Assembly (NCBI RefSeq): GCF_030272615.1
Contig: NC_081414.1
Coordinates: 914,821,648 to 914,885,647, forward strand
Source: Cryptomeria japonica
Lineage: Eukaryota; Streptophyta; Pinopsida; Cupressales; Cupressaceae
DNA: 64,000 bases
Direction of reading: 5' to 3'
Part shown: positions 22,912 through 34,363 of the stretch, one piece after another
How positions within the stretch are numbered: the first letter of the stretch is position 1
How the letters are laid out: each line of letters begins with the position of its first letter
Position numbers and translations under genes: made by a program
The notes under the pieces: generated by a model
Database searches by the model: none
What the model was told of the DNA's origin: nothing
What the model saw: only the letters and a program-made list of their open reading frames with translations

Positions 22912-23963
22912 ATGAAGTAAGAGAAAATACTCCTATAAATGATCTCTCTAAGGGAGAGAAAACATTGAAGAGAAACATGGCCCCATCTTATTCTCACATA
23001 CATACCCTTTCACAAGAGGGTCAAGGTCAAAATATTGATGTTTTCATCTCTCTAGATCCTCTTTATTCTCCTAAAGACTATCTTAAAAATCAAAATATTT
23101 GTAGAGAAGATGATGTCATGCATTTAATTCATGATCTCTCTCCCCACATAACATTAAGTAAAGATGAGGCCTTAGATGATAAGGATATTCCTTCCCAATC
23201 TACCAAAGAGGATATACATGATGAAAGAAAGGAAAAAATTTCTTCCCAAGATATTCCTTCTTCATCTACTAATCCTTTCATTCCTTCTAAACATCCTTAC
23301 ACTAAAAATTCCAAAGAAATTTATTATATAATTCCCCTACCTTCTCAATTAAAATATTTTTATAGGAGTGGATTTAACATAATATCAAAACAAGGTTTTA
23401 GAGGACAAGGACTTGGAAAATTTGAACAAGGAATTCGAGTCCCTAAAAACCCTCCTGCACAAATAACCATAGAAGGCCTAGGAAATGATAATAAATCTGC
23501 AAGATAAAGGATGCGTCAAGAAGATAAAAGGGCTTCTTCTTCAAAAACCCCTTTTTGTTCAATTCATCAAACTCATGATCATGATGCTAGTGATTGTCTA
23601 GGTTTTCATGAAGGCATACAAAAGTTAGTTGCTAATGGCATTGTCAAACTCATAGATGACAATCCCTCCTCTTCTAATAACAACTCTTGTCCTCAACCTC
23701 AAAAGAACAAACCTACATCTATTAATGATCAAGAAAGATTAGCAACTAGAATATTTTTGAGATTGGAGTATGATAAGAATATTTCTTTTTATTTCATTAG
23801 AACTAATTACAATTATAAGCATAAGAAAGGTGATTTACATTATCTTTTTCATAATTTTTATTCTTATTCTCTTGGAAAGTGTAAAGCATTTAAGGAATTT
23901 TTTCAAGAATGGTACAATCATGCTCGTATATGTTTCGATGGATCTTGCTCTCTTTCTAGGTGA
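22908..23963 (+). pseudogene. Tat-C gag/protease remnant with G-patch and Cys-His motif
   Basis: Two open stretches in the same frame are separated by one TAA at 23505. The first contains YIIPLPSQLKYFY and then a G-patch-like segment, GFRGQGLGKFEQGIRVPKNP followed by IEGLG. The second starts with CSIHQTHDHDASDC followed by FHEGIQKLVANGIVKLI, the Tat-lineage zinc-knuckle-like motif normally written CxxHxxxGHxxxxC ... I..LI..G. It ends in ICFDGSCSLSR, possibly the first residues of an RNase H. No protease active site or RT is seen. The G-patch is an RNA- or helicase-interaction motif known from some retroelement proteins. The assignment to Tat is by motif similarity to Tat-D. Confidence 0.6.
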
Positions 23964-26074
23964 AAAGGTAGTTCCTTAGCACTCCTTTCACCCTCATGTT
24001 GCTCCTCACCTTATGACATAATAAGTTAACTTAACTGGGGACTCTTTGTCATTAGAGGTGGTGCTTCTTCAATTTCAAATATCTTGGTGTAGCAACATGA
24101 CTCCCCCTCTTTCTCTCCTCTTTTTAAGGTTTCATTATTTTCTTTGTGATTGCCTTATTCATAATTTGATGTCCTTTCTTGCATTGAATTATCCTTAACA
24201 TGAGCACATGTTTTATCATTAGATGGAACCTATTTATTTCTTGAAATGGTGCATCTATTATGAATAATCTCTTCTTAGAGAACTTTTGTGAACCTTATTC
24301 TTCCTCCTTTTTCTTTTAAAATTACCTTTTCTTTTGTGTTGTGTTATTCATCACTTGATTTCCTTTTCTTCCATAGAGTTATCCTTCATGCAAGAACATG
24401 TCTATTCCTTGGTTAGGACCTATTCTTTGTTTGAAACGGTTTGTCTCTTATGAATAACCTCTCTTTAGAAGATGTATAATTTTCCTCTTTTTCCTCTTGC
24501 TTGGGAGGCAAGGATGACTTTTTCTACCTCTCTCTTTCTATCTAATGTATCACTATTCCCTTTAGGGGTTTCATTTTTTTATATGTTGATATCCTTTCTT
24601 CCAATGGCATGTCTCTTTTGATTAATCCCTCCTTAGGAGAATATGTGATCTTTCTATCTTTATCTATCTCTATTTGAAGATTACCACTTCTCTTGAGATG
24701 TATTTTACATAAATTAATATCTTTTCTTGCATTGGATATTTATTCATGTGATTTTATTGTGAATTTCCTTATGCCTAATCTCTCCTTCAAAGATTGTGTA
24801 ATTCTTCTCATTGTCCTTATACTTGGGGAGAAATGATTTATTTCTCCTTCTCTCTCTCCTCTCTAAGGATCTAATTTTCCTTTGTGGAGTGGTCTTTGTT
24901 CCTTATTAGGTGTCATTCCTTGTGTGAATTTATTGTGTATATCTATCATAAACTTACCCCTCACATTGGGTCAAAAGTGTGTCATCCTTCATCAAGAATC
25001 CCTTTCACCTAGCAATAGGAAGAGGGTATGCATTATTGTTCTCCTTCTCTTATTTTGGTAGAAGATGTTATGTTTGTTCAAGATAACTCCTCGTGGAGGT
25101 AGATGTATTTTGAGCACAAACATCTTCTCCTCCAAGGATCCCCTTTACACTTGTTGCAAGATATCTTTTTTCCAACTATCTTATCCTTTCTTGAAAAGTA
25201 TTACCTCTCTAGCTTGGATTTATGGAATTATTGCTTAAAGGATATCTCCTTAGTGTTTAAGGTAAGGTATCCTTGGCTATAGCTTCCTTAATACATCAAC
25301 ATAAAATATGTTGACATCTTAAGCGGGGCACCCACATCGCTCCCTTTGTACCATATTGTACTATGCTCTTGCATATCATTTTTTCATGTCTTAAACGAGG
25401 TGTTCATTCTCAAAACCAAAGTAAAAAATCTTAGAGTGAGATGCTTCACACTCAAAACAAACTAGACTATTCTTACTCTCCTTTCCACATGGATCACCTA
25501 GATAAAAAAATCTAGGGGTGAGTTTTTCATGTAATTTCTCACCATGGATCACCTAGAAAAGAACATCTCGAGGTGAATAGTCCATGGCCTCTCTCATCAT
25601 TCTTCTCATGGAACACTAGGATAAACACATCTAGCATGTATTCATTCTCTCTCTTCTTCCTCTCATGAACATGTAGCTTTTCTATTGATAATTCATGGAT
25701 GATACTTGTTTTTCTCTTTTATGTGATCATTTTTGTTTGTGATATGGCATTTCCAAGAATGATATTAGTTGTTGAGATGTTTTGATATTCATGTCTCTTC
25801 GGCTAGTTGACTTGAGGTCTTGTTTTTGGTCTTTAGCTTTTGGGTCTTATGTGCCTTTATGTCTTTTCCTTTGTTTGTCTTTTTTTCTTTATTTGTCTTT
25901 TTATTTTTATCTTGTTTTTTTTGCCCTTTTATATATTTGTGGGAGTTAAGATCCTAATATTGGGGGCTTAGTTCCTTGAAATTAGTGATATCTTATACTC
26001 CTTGTGATTTTGCTAAGTATTCCTCTTCTCATTCTACTTTACCTTGAGTATTTGTGTAAGCTCATACTCCCACT
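23964..26074 (+). other. Tat-C 3' non-coding region with degenerate internal repeats
   Basis: Two kilobases without a usable frame occupy the place where pol would be expected. From about 24110 to 24850 a unit of roughly 160-190 bases recurs about four times, each with TTTCTTGCAT or TTTCTTCCAT, then TCTCTTATGAATAAYCTCTC, then GTGTAATTYTTC-like text. From about 25480 to 25660 a shorter unit with ATGGATCACCTAGA and TCTAG(G)GGTGA recurs two to three times. No gene is seen. Confidence 0.5.
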
Positions 26075-26089
26075 AAAGTGGGGGCTAAA
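26075..26089 (+). other. Tat-C polypurine tract
   Basis: AAAGTGGGGGCTAAA lies directly before the 3' LTR start TGTAGCATCC. Tat-D has the identical tract before its 3' LTR. Confidence 0.85.
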
Positions 26090-26428
26090 TGTAGCATCCT
26101 GAAATTGCATCCCTTACATTTTTTACCGCATTTTGGGCCCTCACCTTATTGGTCTCATCCCCATCCTTGATCAAGACCTATTTATGCCTCGCCTATGCAA
26201 CCAAGCTTCATTTTTCCACTTTGCACCTTGCATAGTCCTTGTTCCTAGCCTAAATTAGGGTAGGACTAGGGTGCCACACCTTGGTCCCCACCAAGACTAG
26301 GGCACCACACCCTAGTCCTCCCTAATCAAGACCTATTTTGGCCCCTAGGCCCTATCTCAACTTTGAGCAGCAAATAAATTCCCCATGTCGGTCTATGTCG
26401 TAAAATCAAAAGTTTGACAACAAGCAAA
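26090..26428 (+). repeat. Tat-C 3' LTR, interrupted by Copia-B
   Basis: It starts TGTAGCATCCTG after the PPT and follows the 5' LTR for about 300 bases. It contains a local doubling of a GGTGCCACACC segment near 26270-26310. It stops at 26428, where the Copia-B LTR begins; the remainder should lie to the right of the window. Confidence 0.85.
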
Positions 26429-27683
26429 TGTTAGAAGCAATCAAGAAGAAAGACTTAGAGGGGGGTTTCGAATGAGTCTTCACCAGATCAAAGAAAATTA
26501 ATCTTCAAAATATAAATTGATAAAATACAACAATGAATCAAATAAGAAAATTAACAACACAATACACAACACCAAAATTTTGAAGTGGAAAACCAAGTTA
26601 AGCGAAAAAGCATGGTGGTAACCAACCCATAGTAAGATGATACTATACAGTAGTATGTGAAAATGTTACAATGGGGAATGCACATGCATTCAAGAACACT
26701 ACCTAGAGATCACTGCTCAAAAGATATATGCTTGGAAGGCTACAACCCTCAGGGAAGTCTCACTGACCTACAATATGATTCAGACTACAATCCAGAAGAA
26801 ATGAACTGCAATTATAACATCTACAAATGCCCAATGATAGTTTTGGTTAAGAACAATTGTCTGCTCTACAACACCAATCTCACTTCAACACTACACTGTA
26901 TGATAAGTCTCTTGTTCACAAAATAACCTCTCTCTAATAATGCAGACAAAATATGAACACCTAAATTACATAAGCATCTCACCTATAAATACAAATCATC
27001 AACCTTGATAACAAGGTTGGCTAAACCCTCAACCATCAACTCATAATTACAAAAATTACATTATACAATACAAAGATTGATCATCGTACCAATATAATGA
27101 TTTAAATTAAATAGAATGGACCTAATTCAAATTCCCAAATGATCACATCCACTGAAAATCATGCCAAGATCAACAACAACATGCTACACCACCAGACATA
27201 CCGCATAACACAAAAATCATCACCGGTTCATAGAAATCACCAAAAATCTGCACAATGATCAATGTGGATCATCAGAACAAAAAGAAAATGACTAGAAAAC
27301 CCCCAAAAAAATATTAGAACCATTCGGAACAGTTACACCAACACCACTTTTCAAATCTTCATCGATCAACATCTAGAAAGCTCAAGAACATAGCCAATCA
27401 ACAACTGTCACAAAGAAAGATAACTTGTGGAGCACCAAATCAAGAACCATCAGAAATGAAGATACATAAGATCATCCCAAATAATATTTCAAAGTCTCAG
27501 CACAAGATATGACCACACTGGAATATACCAGAGGAAATATCAGATTCCACAAAACAATGATCAGCAAAACCAAACTTCAAAACTAGATCATAAACTTTTT
27601 CCAAACTCATCGAAATAAATCATTGGAATATGTTGACATCAATGACAACAACTAAATCCAACAATCTCCCCAAAAATATAACA
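26429..27683 (-). repeat. Copia-B 3' LTR (left copy)
   Basis: It begins TGTTAGAAGC on the plus strand and ends TATAACA next to the PPT. It is matched by 62906 onward. The exact inner end is 27683 if the PPT is placed as in Copia-A; an alternative end at 27663 cannot be excluded because the mate runs off the window. A TATA-like box (minus TATTTATAGG) lies at 26982-26991. Confidence 0.85.
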
Positions 27684-27697
27684 ATCTCCCCCTTTGG
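27684..27697 (-). other. Copia-B polypurine tract
   Basis: The minus strand reads CCAAAGGGGGAGAT directly before TGTTATA. The core 12-mer equals that of Copia-A. A second, shorter GGGGAGAT lies at 27664-27671. Confidence 0.78.
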
Positions 27698-27982
27698 CAT
27701 TGATTGTAACATATGAATGTGAAAAATAGTCAATGCAAAGAAAGAAGATATCACCAACAAACTCCCCCTAAGATCAAAATAGATAAAGCATTTTTTCTCA
27801 TGATCTCTCTCTTGCTTTGACAACAATGCCAAATATCTCCAAAACAAAATCTTGAATCTCTCTCCCCATAGGATACACAACCAAATCAATAGACTACTCC
27901 AGCATAGGAGCAACATCAACCCATCAATCTGGATAAAAGAATAAGGCTCTGAATTCCACTGGATCGATGCAAATCAAAGCAC

Positions 27983-28361
27983 CTAATTCTCATCAGGAGG
28001 GGTGAATACCCCTAACTTGTCTCTCAAATAGACAAATGTATCTATAGACAAAGGTTCAGTGAAAATATCAGCAATTTGTTCCTTTGTAGATACATACTCC
28101 AACTTCACCTTCCATTCACTAACTTGCTCTCTCAAGTAGTTATATTTGATTGACACATGCTTGGCCTTTGAATGTTGCACTAGATTCTTTGACATGTTTA
28201 TAGCACTGGAATTATAATAGTATATAACAGTGGGCTCATAATGAATAATTGATATCTTTCAACATTTTCTTTATCCAAACTATCTAAGTGCAATTACTAA
28301 CAGAATCAATGTATGCAGCTTCAGCAGTAGATAAAGATACTGTGTCTTGTTTCTTGCTAGC
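27983..28361 (-). pseudogene. Copia-B RNase H
   Basis: The minus frame 28195-27983 reads HSKAKHVSIKYNYLRE, then KLEYVSTKEQIADIFTEPL and LRDKLGVFTPP, the end of a copia RNase H. It ends at a stop about 300 bases before the PPT, the spacing seen in Copia-A. Upstream, 28361-28196 holds the STAEAAYI region with several stops. Confidence 0.78.
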
Positions 28362-29430
28362 TCATGAAACCAACTTCTTACCTAAAAAAAATGATCCACC
28401 GGTAGTACTCTTCTTGTCATCAACATCACCAGGAAAATCTCCATCAGTGTAAGGAAATAACATGAAATCATCATTCTTCAGATACCATAAACCATAATCC
28501 ACAGTTCCCTTTAGATATGTGAATATCCTCTTAACAAAAATGACATGACTCTCCTTCGGATCAAATTGATATCTAGCAGCCATACACATAGCATGCATAA
28601 TGTTAGGCCTAGTCCGAGTAAGATATAACATTCCACAAACCATAGATCTATACAAACTCTTATTAGCTTTATAAGATTCATCATTTTTGGACAGTTTACA
28701 ATCAGTCACCATAGGAGTTCCAACCAATTTGGAATCATCTAGTCCAAACTTCTTTAACAGTTCCTTCACATACTTAGTTTGAGCTATAAAGATACCTTTT
28801 CCTATCTATGAAATCTGCAAACCTAAGAAAAGATTCATCTCACCAGTCATAGACATCTCAAATTCTTTCTGCATATCATCGGCAAACTTCAAACTCATAA
28901 CATCATCACCACCAAAGGTAATGTCATCAACAAAAGCTTCAACAATCAAAATGTTATCATTTTCAACTTTAAAGTACAAATTACTATCAGCAATACCTTT
29001 GGTAAATCCCAATTTCAATAAATATTTGTCTAATATAACATACCAGGCTCTAGGAGCTTGTTTCAATCCATAAAGTGCTTTCTTCAACTTACATACCATG
29101 TCTCCATCATCCAATCGTCAAAATCCATTAGGTTTCTCAATGTAAATCTCTTCCTCTAGATCACCATTCAAAAATGCAGATTTGACATCTATATGATATA
29201 CCTTGAAATCTTTATAGGCAATATAAGCAAGTAACAGTCTAACAACTTCAATTATGGTTACTGGGGCAAAATTTTCTTCATAATCAATCCCTTCACGCTA
29301 TGAATACCCTTTGTAGACCAGTCTAGCCTTATTTCTGACTACTTCACTAGCTTCATTTAGTTTGTTCCTTAAAACCCACTTAGCACCAATAACATTTTTA
29401 TCCTTAGGTCTAGCCACAAGTTCTCAAGTG
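28362..29430 (-). pseudogene. Copia-B reverse transcriptase
   Basis: In order down the minus strand: the entry motif DKNVIGAKWVLRNKLNE near 29430, VYHIDVKSAFLNG, CKLKKALYGLKQAPRAWY, the catalytic FVDDITFGGDD, FLGLQIS, and then in the next frame piece KRIFTYLKGTVDYGLWY and DFPGDVDDKKSTTGG. Stops interrupt it near 29100, 28806 and 28362. It is very similar in layout to Copia-A but a different family. Confidence 0.85.
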
Positions 29431-30530
29431 TTGTTCTTTTCAATATAGTCCAAATCCTCTTCGATGGCTCTTATTCGATTTTCATCTTTACAAGCTTCAA
29501 CAACATCTTTAGGTTCAACTTTAGAAATCAGACATACTTCTTTTGCAGCTCACCTTCTTGTAGTCATCACACCTTTATTATTGTCACCAATAATTTGATT
29601 CTCAAAATGATTCAATCTAACATACCTCGGAGTCTTCTGATTGTTCTGATCCTTAGGTTCCTACACATCATCACTAGTAGCAGCAACATCTGGATTAACA
29701 GTTTCTACCAGATCATTGTGATTAGGCTCTTCAAGCTGAATAGGAGTTAGAACAATAGGTTGACCATCATAATAAGCTCTGATCTCCTTCCCAAGATTCT
29801 CATCCACCTTCACATTTGCACTCTCAACTATCTTTCTTAGTCTCTTGTTATAGCACCGGTAGGCTTTACTCTTTGTGTAATATCCCAAAAAGATACCTTC
29901 ATCACTTCTAGCACCAAACTTTCTAAGATCCTCATCTCTCTTAATATAACACTTGCTACTAAAAACTTTGAAATATATCACAGTAGGAATATGACCAAAC
30001 CAAAGCTGATAAGGGGTCTTTCCAGTATCACCTGTGATATGAACTCTATTGAATGTATAAACTACAGTGTTAATAGCTTCTCTCCATTAGAGTTTCCAAA
30101 CATTTCCTTCAATCAACATGGTTCTTGCAACATCCAAAACAGTACATATTTTTATTTCAACAATCCCATTTTGTTGTGGAGTCCCAGGAGAAGATAGTTG
30201 TCTTCTGATTCCATGCATCTCATAGAATGAAATGAATATAGTGAAACAAAATTATCCACCTCTATCAGATCTCAGACACTTCAGCTTCAATCCAGACTCA
30301 GTTTCAACTTTAGCTTGGAATATCTTAAATTTCTCAAATGCTTCTAATTTTTCCTCCAAATCCACAACCCACATCATTCTGGAATAATCATCCATTAGCA
30401 ACATAAAGTATCTATCACCCTGCACACTTTTAACATTTGTAGGTCCACATAGGATAGTATGCCTAAGATCCAACAATCCATCAAATGTATAAGGTTTTCT
30501 CTTCAAATAAATCCTTGTTTTCTTACCAAA
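29431..30530 (-). pseudogene. Copia-B integrase and linker
   Basis: Frame 30506-30252 shows LLDLRHTILCGPTNV (catalytic Asp replaced by Thr-Ile: HTDLCGP is usual), YFMLLMDDYSRMMWV and CLRSDRGG. Frame 29981-29661 shows MIYFKVFSSKCYIKRD, FLGYYTKSKAYRCYNKR and the acidic linker. Multiple stops fall between these frames. The HTIL reading suggests the first catalytic Asp is lost. Confidence 0.78.
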
Positions 30531-31303
30531 CTAACACTCCTTACATACCAGATTAACAGGTTTAATAATTTTAGGAAGATCTCTAATAGCTTGTGTAGAA
30601 CTAATATTAATCAATGAATCAAATTTTACATGAAACATCCTTCTATGCCACAACCAAATCTCATCTATCTTAGCAATCAAACAAATTTTCTTGCCAAGAT
30701 TCAAATGAAAAATGTTACCTCCAGTCTTAATCCTAGATGCAATCTCTATAATAGAGGCATTCAAGATCTTGCATTTACCATCCTTGAATTGTAGATCATA
30801 ACCCTTATCAACCATCTATCCAACACTCAAAAGATTATGCTTCAAACCTTCAACATACAAAACATCATTAGTATTATTCTTACCATCAAAAGAAATAGAA
30901 CCTCTCCCATAGATTACACATGATTTGTCATCTCCAAATCTAACTAGTCCACCATCATACCTTTCCATGCTTACAAATTTTCTTTTGTCACTAGTCATAT
31001 GATGTGAACAAGCATTGCCAATCACCCATACACCCTTTTCTTCTACCTTAGGGGCCAACACTTTCTCCTCAATGTAACAACTAGTGGAATCAATAGGTAC
31101 AGGTCTATCTTTTTTAATGGCAATAAACACATCTTCATCTCCTTCTAATTCACAATTTGTAACACCTTCATCTGTAGCACAATAACAGTTCTTCTAGTTC
31201 CTAAACTTCCAGTTAGACTTGCAAGGCTTATCATACTTTTCATGCTTCTCATATCTATCACTCCTATCATACTTATCAAACTTAACATGTCTCTCATACT
31301 TAG
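30531..31303 (-). pseudogene. Copia-B protease and GAG-pre-integrase domain
   Basis: Frame 31130-30816 includes WVIGNACSHHMTSDKRKF. The copia protease normally reads W.IDSGAS.HM, so the catalytic DSG is replaced by GNA and the protease must be dead. LYVEGLKHNLLSVG follows. Frame 30815-30531 carries IWLWHRRMFHVKFDSL and LVCKEC, the zinc motif before integrase. The gag portion upstream continues across Gypsy-B at 61972. Confidence 0.83.
31299..31303. repeat. Target-site duplication of Gypsy-B, left copy
   Basis: CTTAG here and at 61972-61976 flank Gypsy-B exactly. Confidence 0.93.
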
Positions 31304-32835
31304 TGGTGCAGACGCACCTAGTTTTGAGTACAACTTCTTCATTTTGGTATGTTTTTTCATAGTTTGGTTTGAGATGGTGAATAAGAGTCCTCTCTTAGGT
31401 CCTCATATGGTTTTTAAATGTTTTAGTAGGTTGAATGTCCTTATGACAATGCATTTGCTCAATTTTGGCTTGTAAGCCCTTGTAAGCCTAAAATGACATA
31501 ATCTTGCATTCTGATGTAAAATGACTTTAATAGCCTTGTTTGGAATTGGGAAATATTAATGTAATAGTATTTAGTCATCCTAGATAGTTTGGAGGCAAAA
31601 GTTGTCAAAGTTGCTTGACAACTTTTTGCTACTTTGAGCAACTTTTTGCATTTTTTAGCAAAGGGTTGGTTAGGAAACCATTGGAGAGTTAGTTGGGCTA
31701 AAAATGATATATAAATGCCCTAATAATGAATGTAATGAGTTTGTTGAACACCTGGAGTAGATTGTAATACAAATTGGAGTCTATTTTTGAGTTTTACCTT
31801 GTGTTTTTCAAAGAATTAGAGCAGCAGTCCATACTTAATGGATTGATTGCATTGTTGTTCTTTGAATATTGTTTTATACATTCTGTTGTAGTGATCAAGA
31901 AGCATTTTTATTAGTTTTTGTGCAGGTTTGAATTGAGTTGTTAATTTTGTAAGTTCTCGGCCTGAGGAGGGGTTTGAGAGGCCCAAACATGGTTCCATCT
32001 TGAAGTCCTTTGATTTCTTCTCAATAACCCTTGTGAATCAAGCCATGGAACCTTTGTACAGTGTAAATATTCTTTATTTTCCTTTGGAGGTCATTGAAAG
32101 GCCAATGAGCATCATTTCCTAGGCTAGCTCAGTCATAGCCCGGTTTGGAAATGAATGAAATTATGCAAGTGCTTACAGGGATGAGCAGGGTTGGAAGTGC
32201 AGAGTATTTGAAATGAGAAAGTGGGGTGTGGTAGAGAATATGTGTGAGTTTGGAGGTGTGGCAGATCAAGGAAGACACCAAACCCTTAGAAAAAGACCAA
32301 AACAAGCCTAAAACCACCTAAAACAAGTATTTCTCGAGTTTCATACCTATACGGTCATACTACGATTTCTCATATCATAAATTCAAAAGTACTCCCAAAA
32401 GGGTATCCTGATCATCAAATATTTTGTGTGGGTTTTTAGGGAAATTGTGAGAAAATCCACAAAAATTGGTTAGGTAGGCCTAATCGGGGCTCTAGGGCTA
32501 CTAGGCCTAGAAAATAAGCAAAGGAAGGAGCGATGAGGAAATGAATAAAACCCATACTCAAAACCAATTAAATACCCTTCGAAAACATCATAAAAACCTA
32601 ATACAACCTTTGCAAGCATTTGTTAGGAGTTTGAAAGTGTAAGGTTGGATTTACCCTTGTGAATCCCAACCATGCTTGAGCAACCTTTGAGCACATCTTG
32701 ATTGGGAGCACTCCTAGAGAGTTGAGATGTCTAAATTGACTAGTAGACCACATGAAAAATGAAGGGAGCCCACTAGGAAAACACTTGATTGCCTTTTACA
32801 AAGGATTGGCTCTCTTTGAGTATACCTCCCCATCA
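31304..32835 (+). repeat. Gypsy-B 5' LTR
   Basis: It starts TGGTGCAGACGCACC and ends CCCCATCA. The mate is 60412-61971. A TATATAAA box at 31708-31715 in a GGCTAAAAATGA context is the likely core promoter. A perfect hairpin (GTTGTCAA and TTGACAAC around AGTTGC) at 31601-31622 is kept in both LTRs. The mate carries about 30 extra bases around 60690-60720. Confidence 0.92.
31708..31715 (+). promoter_or_regulatory. Gypsy-B LTR TATA box
   Basis: TATATAAA sits roughly 400 bases into the LTR. The other LTR keeps a related ACATATAAATGCC at 60842-60854. This is a prediction from the motif and its conservation only. Confidence 0.5.
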
Positions 32836-32838
32836 TAG

Positions 32839-32850
32839 TGGTATAAGAGA
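32839..32850 (+). other. Gypsy-B primer-binding site, degenerate tRNA-Met type
   Basis: TGGTATAAGAGA lies three bases after the LTR end, two changes from TGGTATCAGAGC, at the same spacing as in Gypsy-A. Confidence 0.82.
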
Positions 32851-32917
32851 AACCAAGATTCAGGAAGAAGGCAGTACATGATAGACACTAAATCAATAAG
32901 AGAGAATATTCCAGGGG

Positions 32918-34039
32918 ATGGTGACCAATGTAGAGCTAGAAAAGAAGGTAGAAGACCAAGAAGAAGAAAATAGGCTCCTCAGAGAAATATTACTACTACT
33001 GGAGAGAAAACTAGATGCAGTTGAAGATAAAACGGAGAAAGTGACAATCAAGGTCAATGAGGGGAAGCATAAAGAAGTTGTAGAAGAGGATAGGACACCT
33101 GAAATAGACCCTATTCTACTTGAAGAACCTTTTATTAAAGAAATCAAATCCTTAGGAGGAAAATCCCTAGGAGTGCCCCTTTTTTGTGGAAAAATGGAGC
33201 TTGAGGTAGTCTTGGAATGGATAGAGGGATTGGAAAATCACTTTGAATGTGATGGAATCAGTGAGGGACAAAAGGTGAAGGTGGCCATGTCTAGATTGAG
33301 AGGGGAAGCATTGACTTGGTGGAAATTTATTCAAGAAGAGAGGCAAAAAGAGGGCAAGAACCCCATAGCTACTTGGAAGGGCATGTTTGCCAAGGTGAAA
33401 GAGGCATACATCCCTAAAGATTATGAGATCCAGTTGCATAAGAGGAGACAAAATTTAAGACAAAGAGATTTGGATGTGAGTAGCTACACTGAGGAATTTC
33501 AGAAGTTGTGCCTGAGATCCAAGGTGGTAGAGAATGAGAGCATCAAGGTAGCCAGATACTTGAATGGCTTGAGATGAAATATTGAAGAGAAATTAAGCTT
33601 GTTATGCCCCGACACTGTGCACAAGTGCTATCAGTTGGCACTAAAAGTGGAGGAAAAGAGGAAGAAGAAACAAGAACAAAACAACAGAGGCAGAGGTAGG
33701 GGAAGAGATGGCAGAGGCCAGAGAGGTAGTTTTGGTGGAAGAAGTGTAGACCAAAGATCCCAAGGGGAATCCAAGTTGGTTGAGAAAAGTGGGGATTCCA
33801 ATAGCAAGAGCAGCTATAGAGGAAGGGGATCTAGCAACTCTAGTAGAGGAAGGTTTAGTGGATCAGGAAGAGGGTCCTATTTTGCCACCATGAAGTGCTA
33901 CAATTGCCATCAACTTGGACACCAAGTCTATAGATGCCCTGATAAGTCTTCTTCATCCCAAGGAGGTGAGAGGAGAGTAAATTATGCTCAAGAGGATGTA
34001 GCAAACATAATTCAGAGGTTGGAGAGAACCTCAAAATAA
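32918..34039 (+). pseudogene. Gypsy-B gag
   Basis: ATG 32918 starts MVTNVELEKKVEDQEEENRL, a coiled coil matching the start of Gypsy-A gag. The gag domain follows (WIEGLENHFECDG, RGEALTWWKFIQEE, SSYTEEFQKLCL, RYLNGLR). A TGA at 33575 replaces the Trp codon that Gypsy-A keeps at this point. Reading resumes in frame with LSLLCPDTVHKCYQLALKVE. An Arg-Gly-Ser tract follows, then an intact zinc knuckle CYNCHQLGHQVYRC near 33897-33938. A stop at 34037 precedes the protease. Confidence 0.88.
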
Positions 34040-34047
34040 GAAGAGTC

Positions 34048-34363
34048 TTGATTAAAGAATCGGTTAAGGAGGAACCTAGCCAAAGGAGATCCTTGTTCAG
34101 AATAAAATATAAGATCATGGGAAAGGTATGTAGAGTGGTGGTGGATTTAGGATCCACATACAACATAGTGTCAAAGGAAGAGGTGAGTAAGCTTAATTTG
34201 CCAAGAATACCACATGGTAATCCTTATAGACTTACATGGCTCAACAAGGGGCAGCATGTTCTTGTAAATGAACAAACTTGGGTGGAGTTCACTATAGGAG
34301 GCTACAAAGACAAAATCTTGTGTGATATCTAGCCCATGGATGCTTGCCACCTACTCCCAGGTG
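34048..34363 (+). pseudogene. Gypsy-B protease, first part
   Basis: SLFRIKYKIMGKVCRVVVDL and then GSTYNIVSKEEV is the gypsy aspartic protease, with DLGST in place of DSGST. GNPYRLTWLNKGQHVLVNEQ follows, then a stop after CDI at 34330. The frame continues PMDACHLLPG to the TIR-element insertion at about 34364. It resumes with RPWQF at about 35325. Confidence 0.83.

Larger units (their letters stand above)
20390..26428 (+). mobile_element. Tat-C, Tat-like gypsy-related LTR element lacking a recognisable pol
   Basis: The 5' LTR (20390-21552), a PBS-like TTTTGGTGAACCC, a coding region with a Tat-type Cys-His motif and a G-patch, a PPT (26075-26089) and a partial 3' LTR (26090-26428) are all present. 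The LTR starts (TATAGCATACT and TGTAGCATCCT) are related to those of Tat-D (TGTAGCGTCCT). No reverse transcriptase, RNase H or integrase motif is visible between 22567 and 26089. Copia-B interrupts the 3' LTR at 26429, so the rest lies beyond the window. The 5' LTR start is degenerate (TA for TG). Confidence 0.8.

Noticed and set aside
22908-23507. G-patch protein as a host splicing factor
   Set aside because: Its place between LTRs and before a Tat-type Cys-His motif makes a retroelement origin far more likely.
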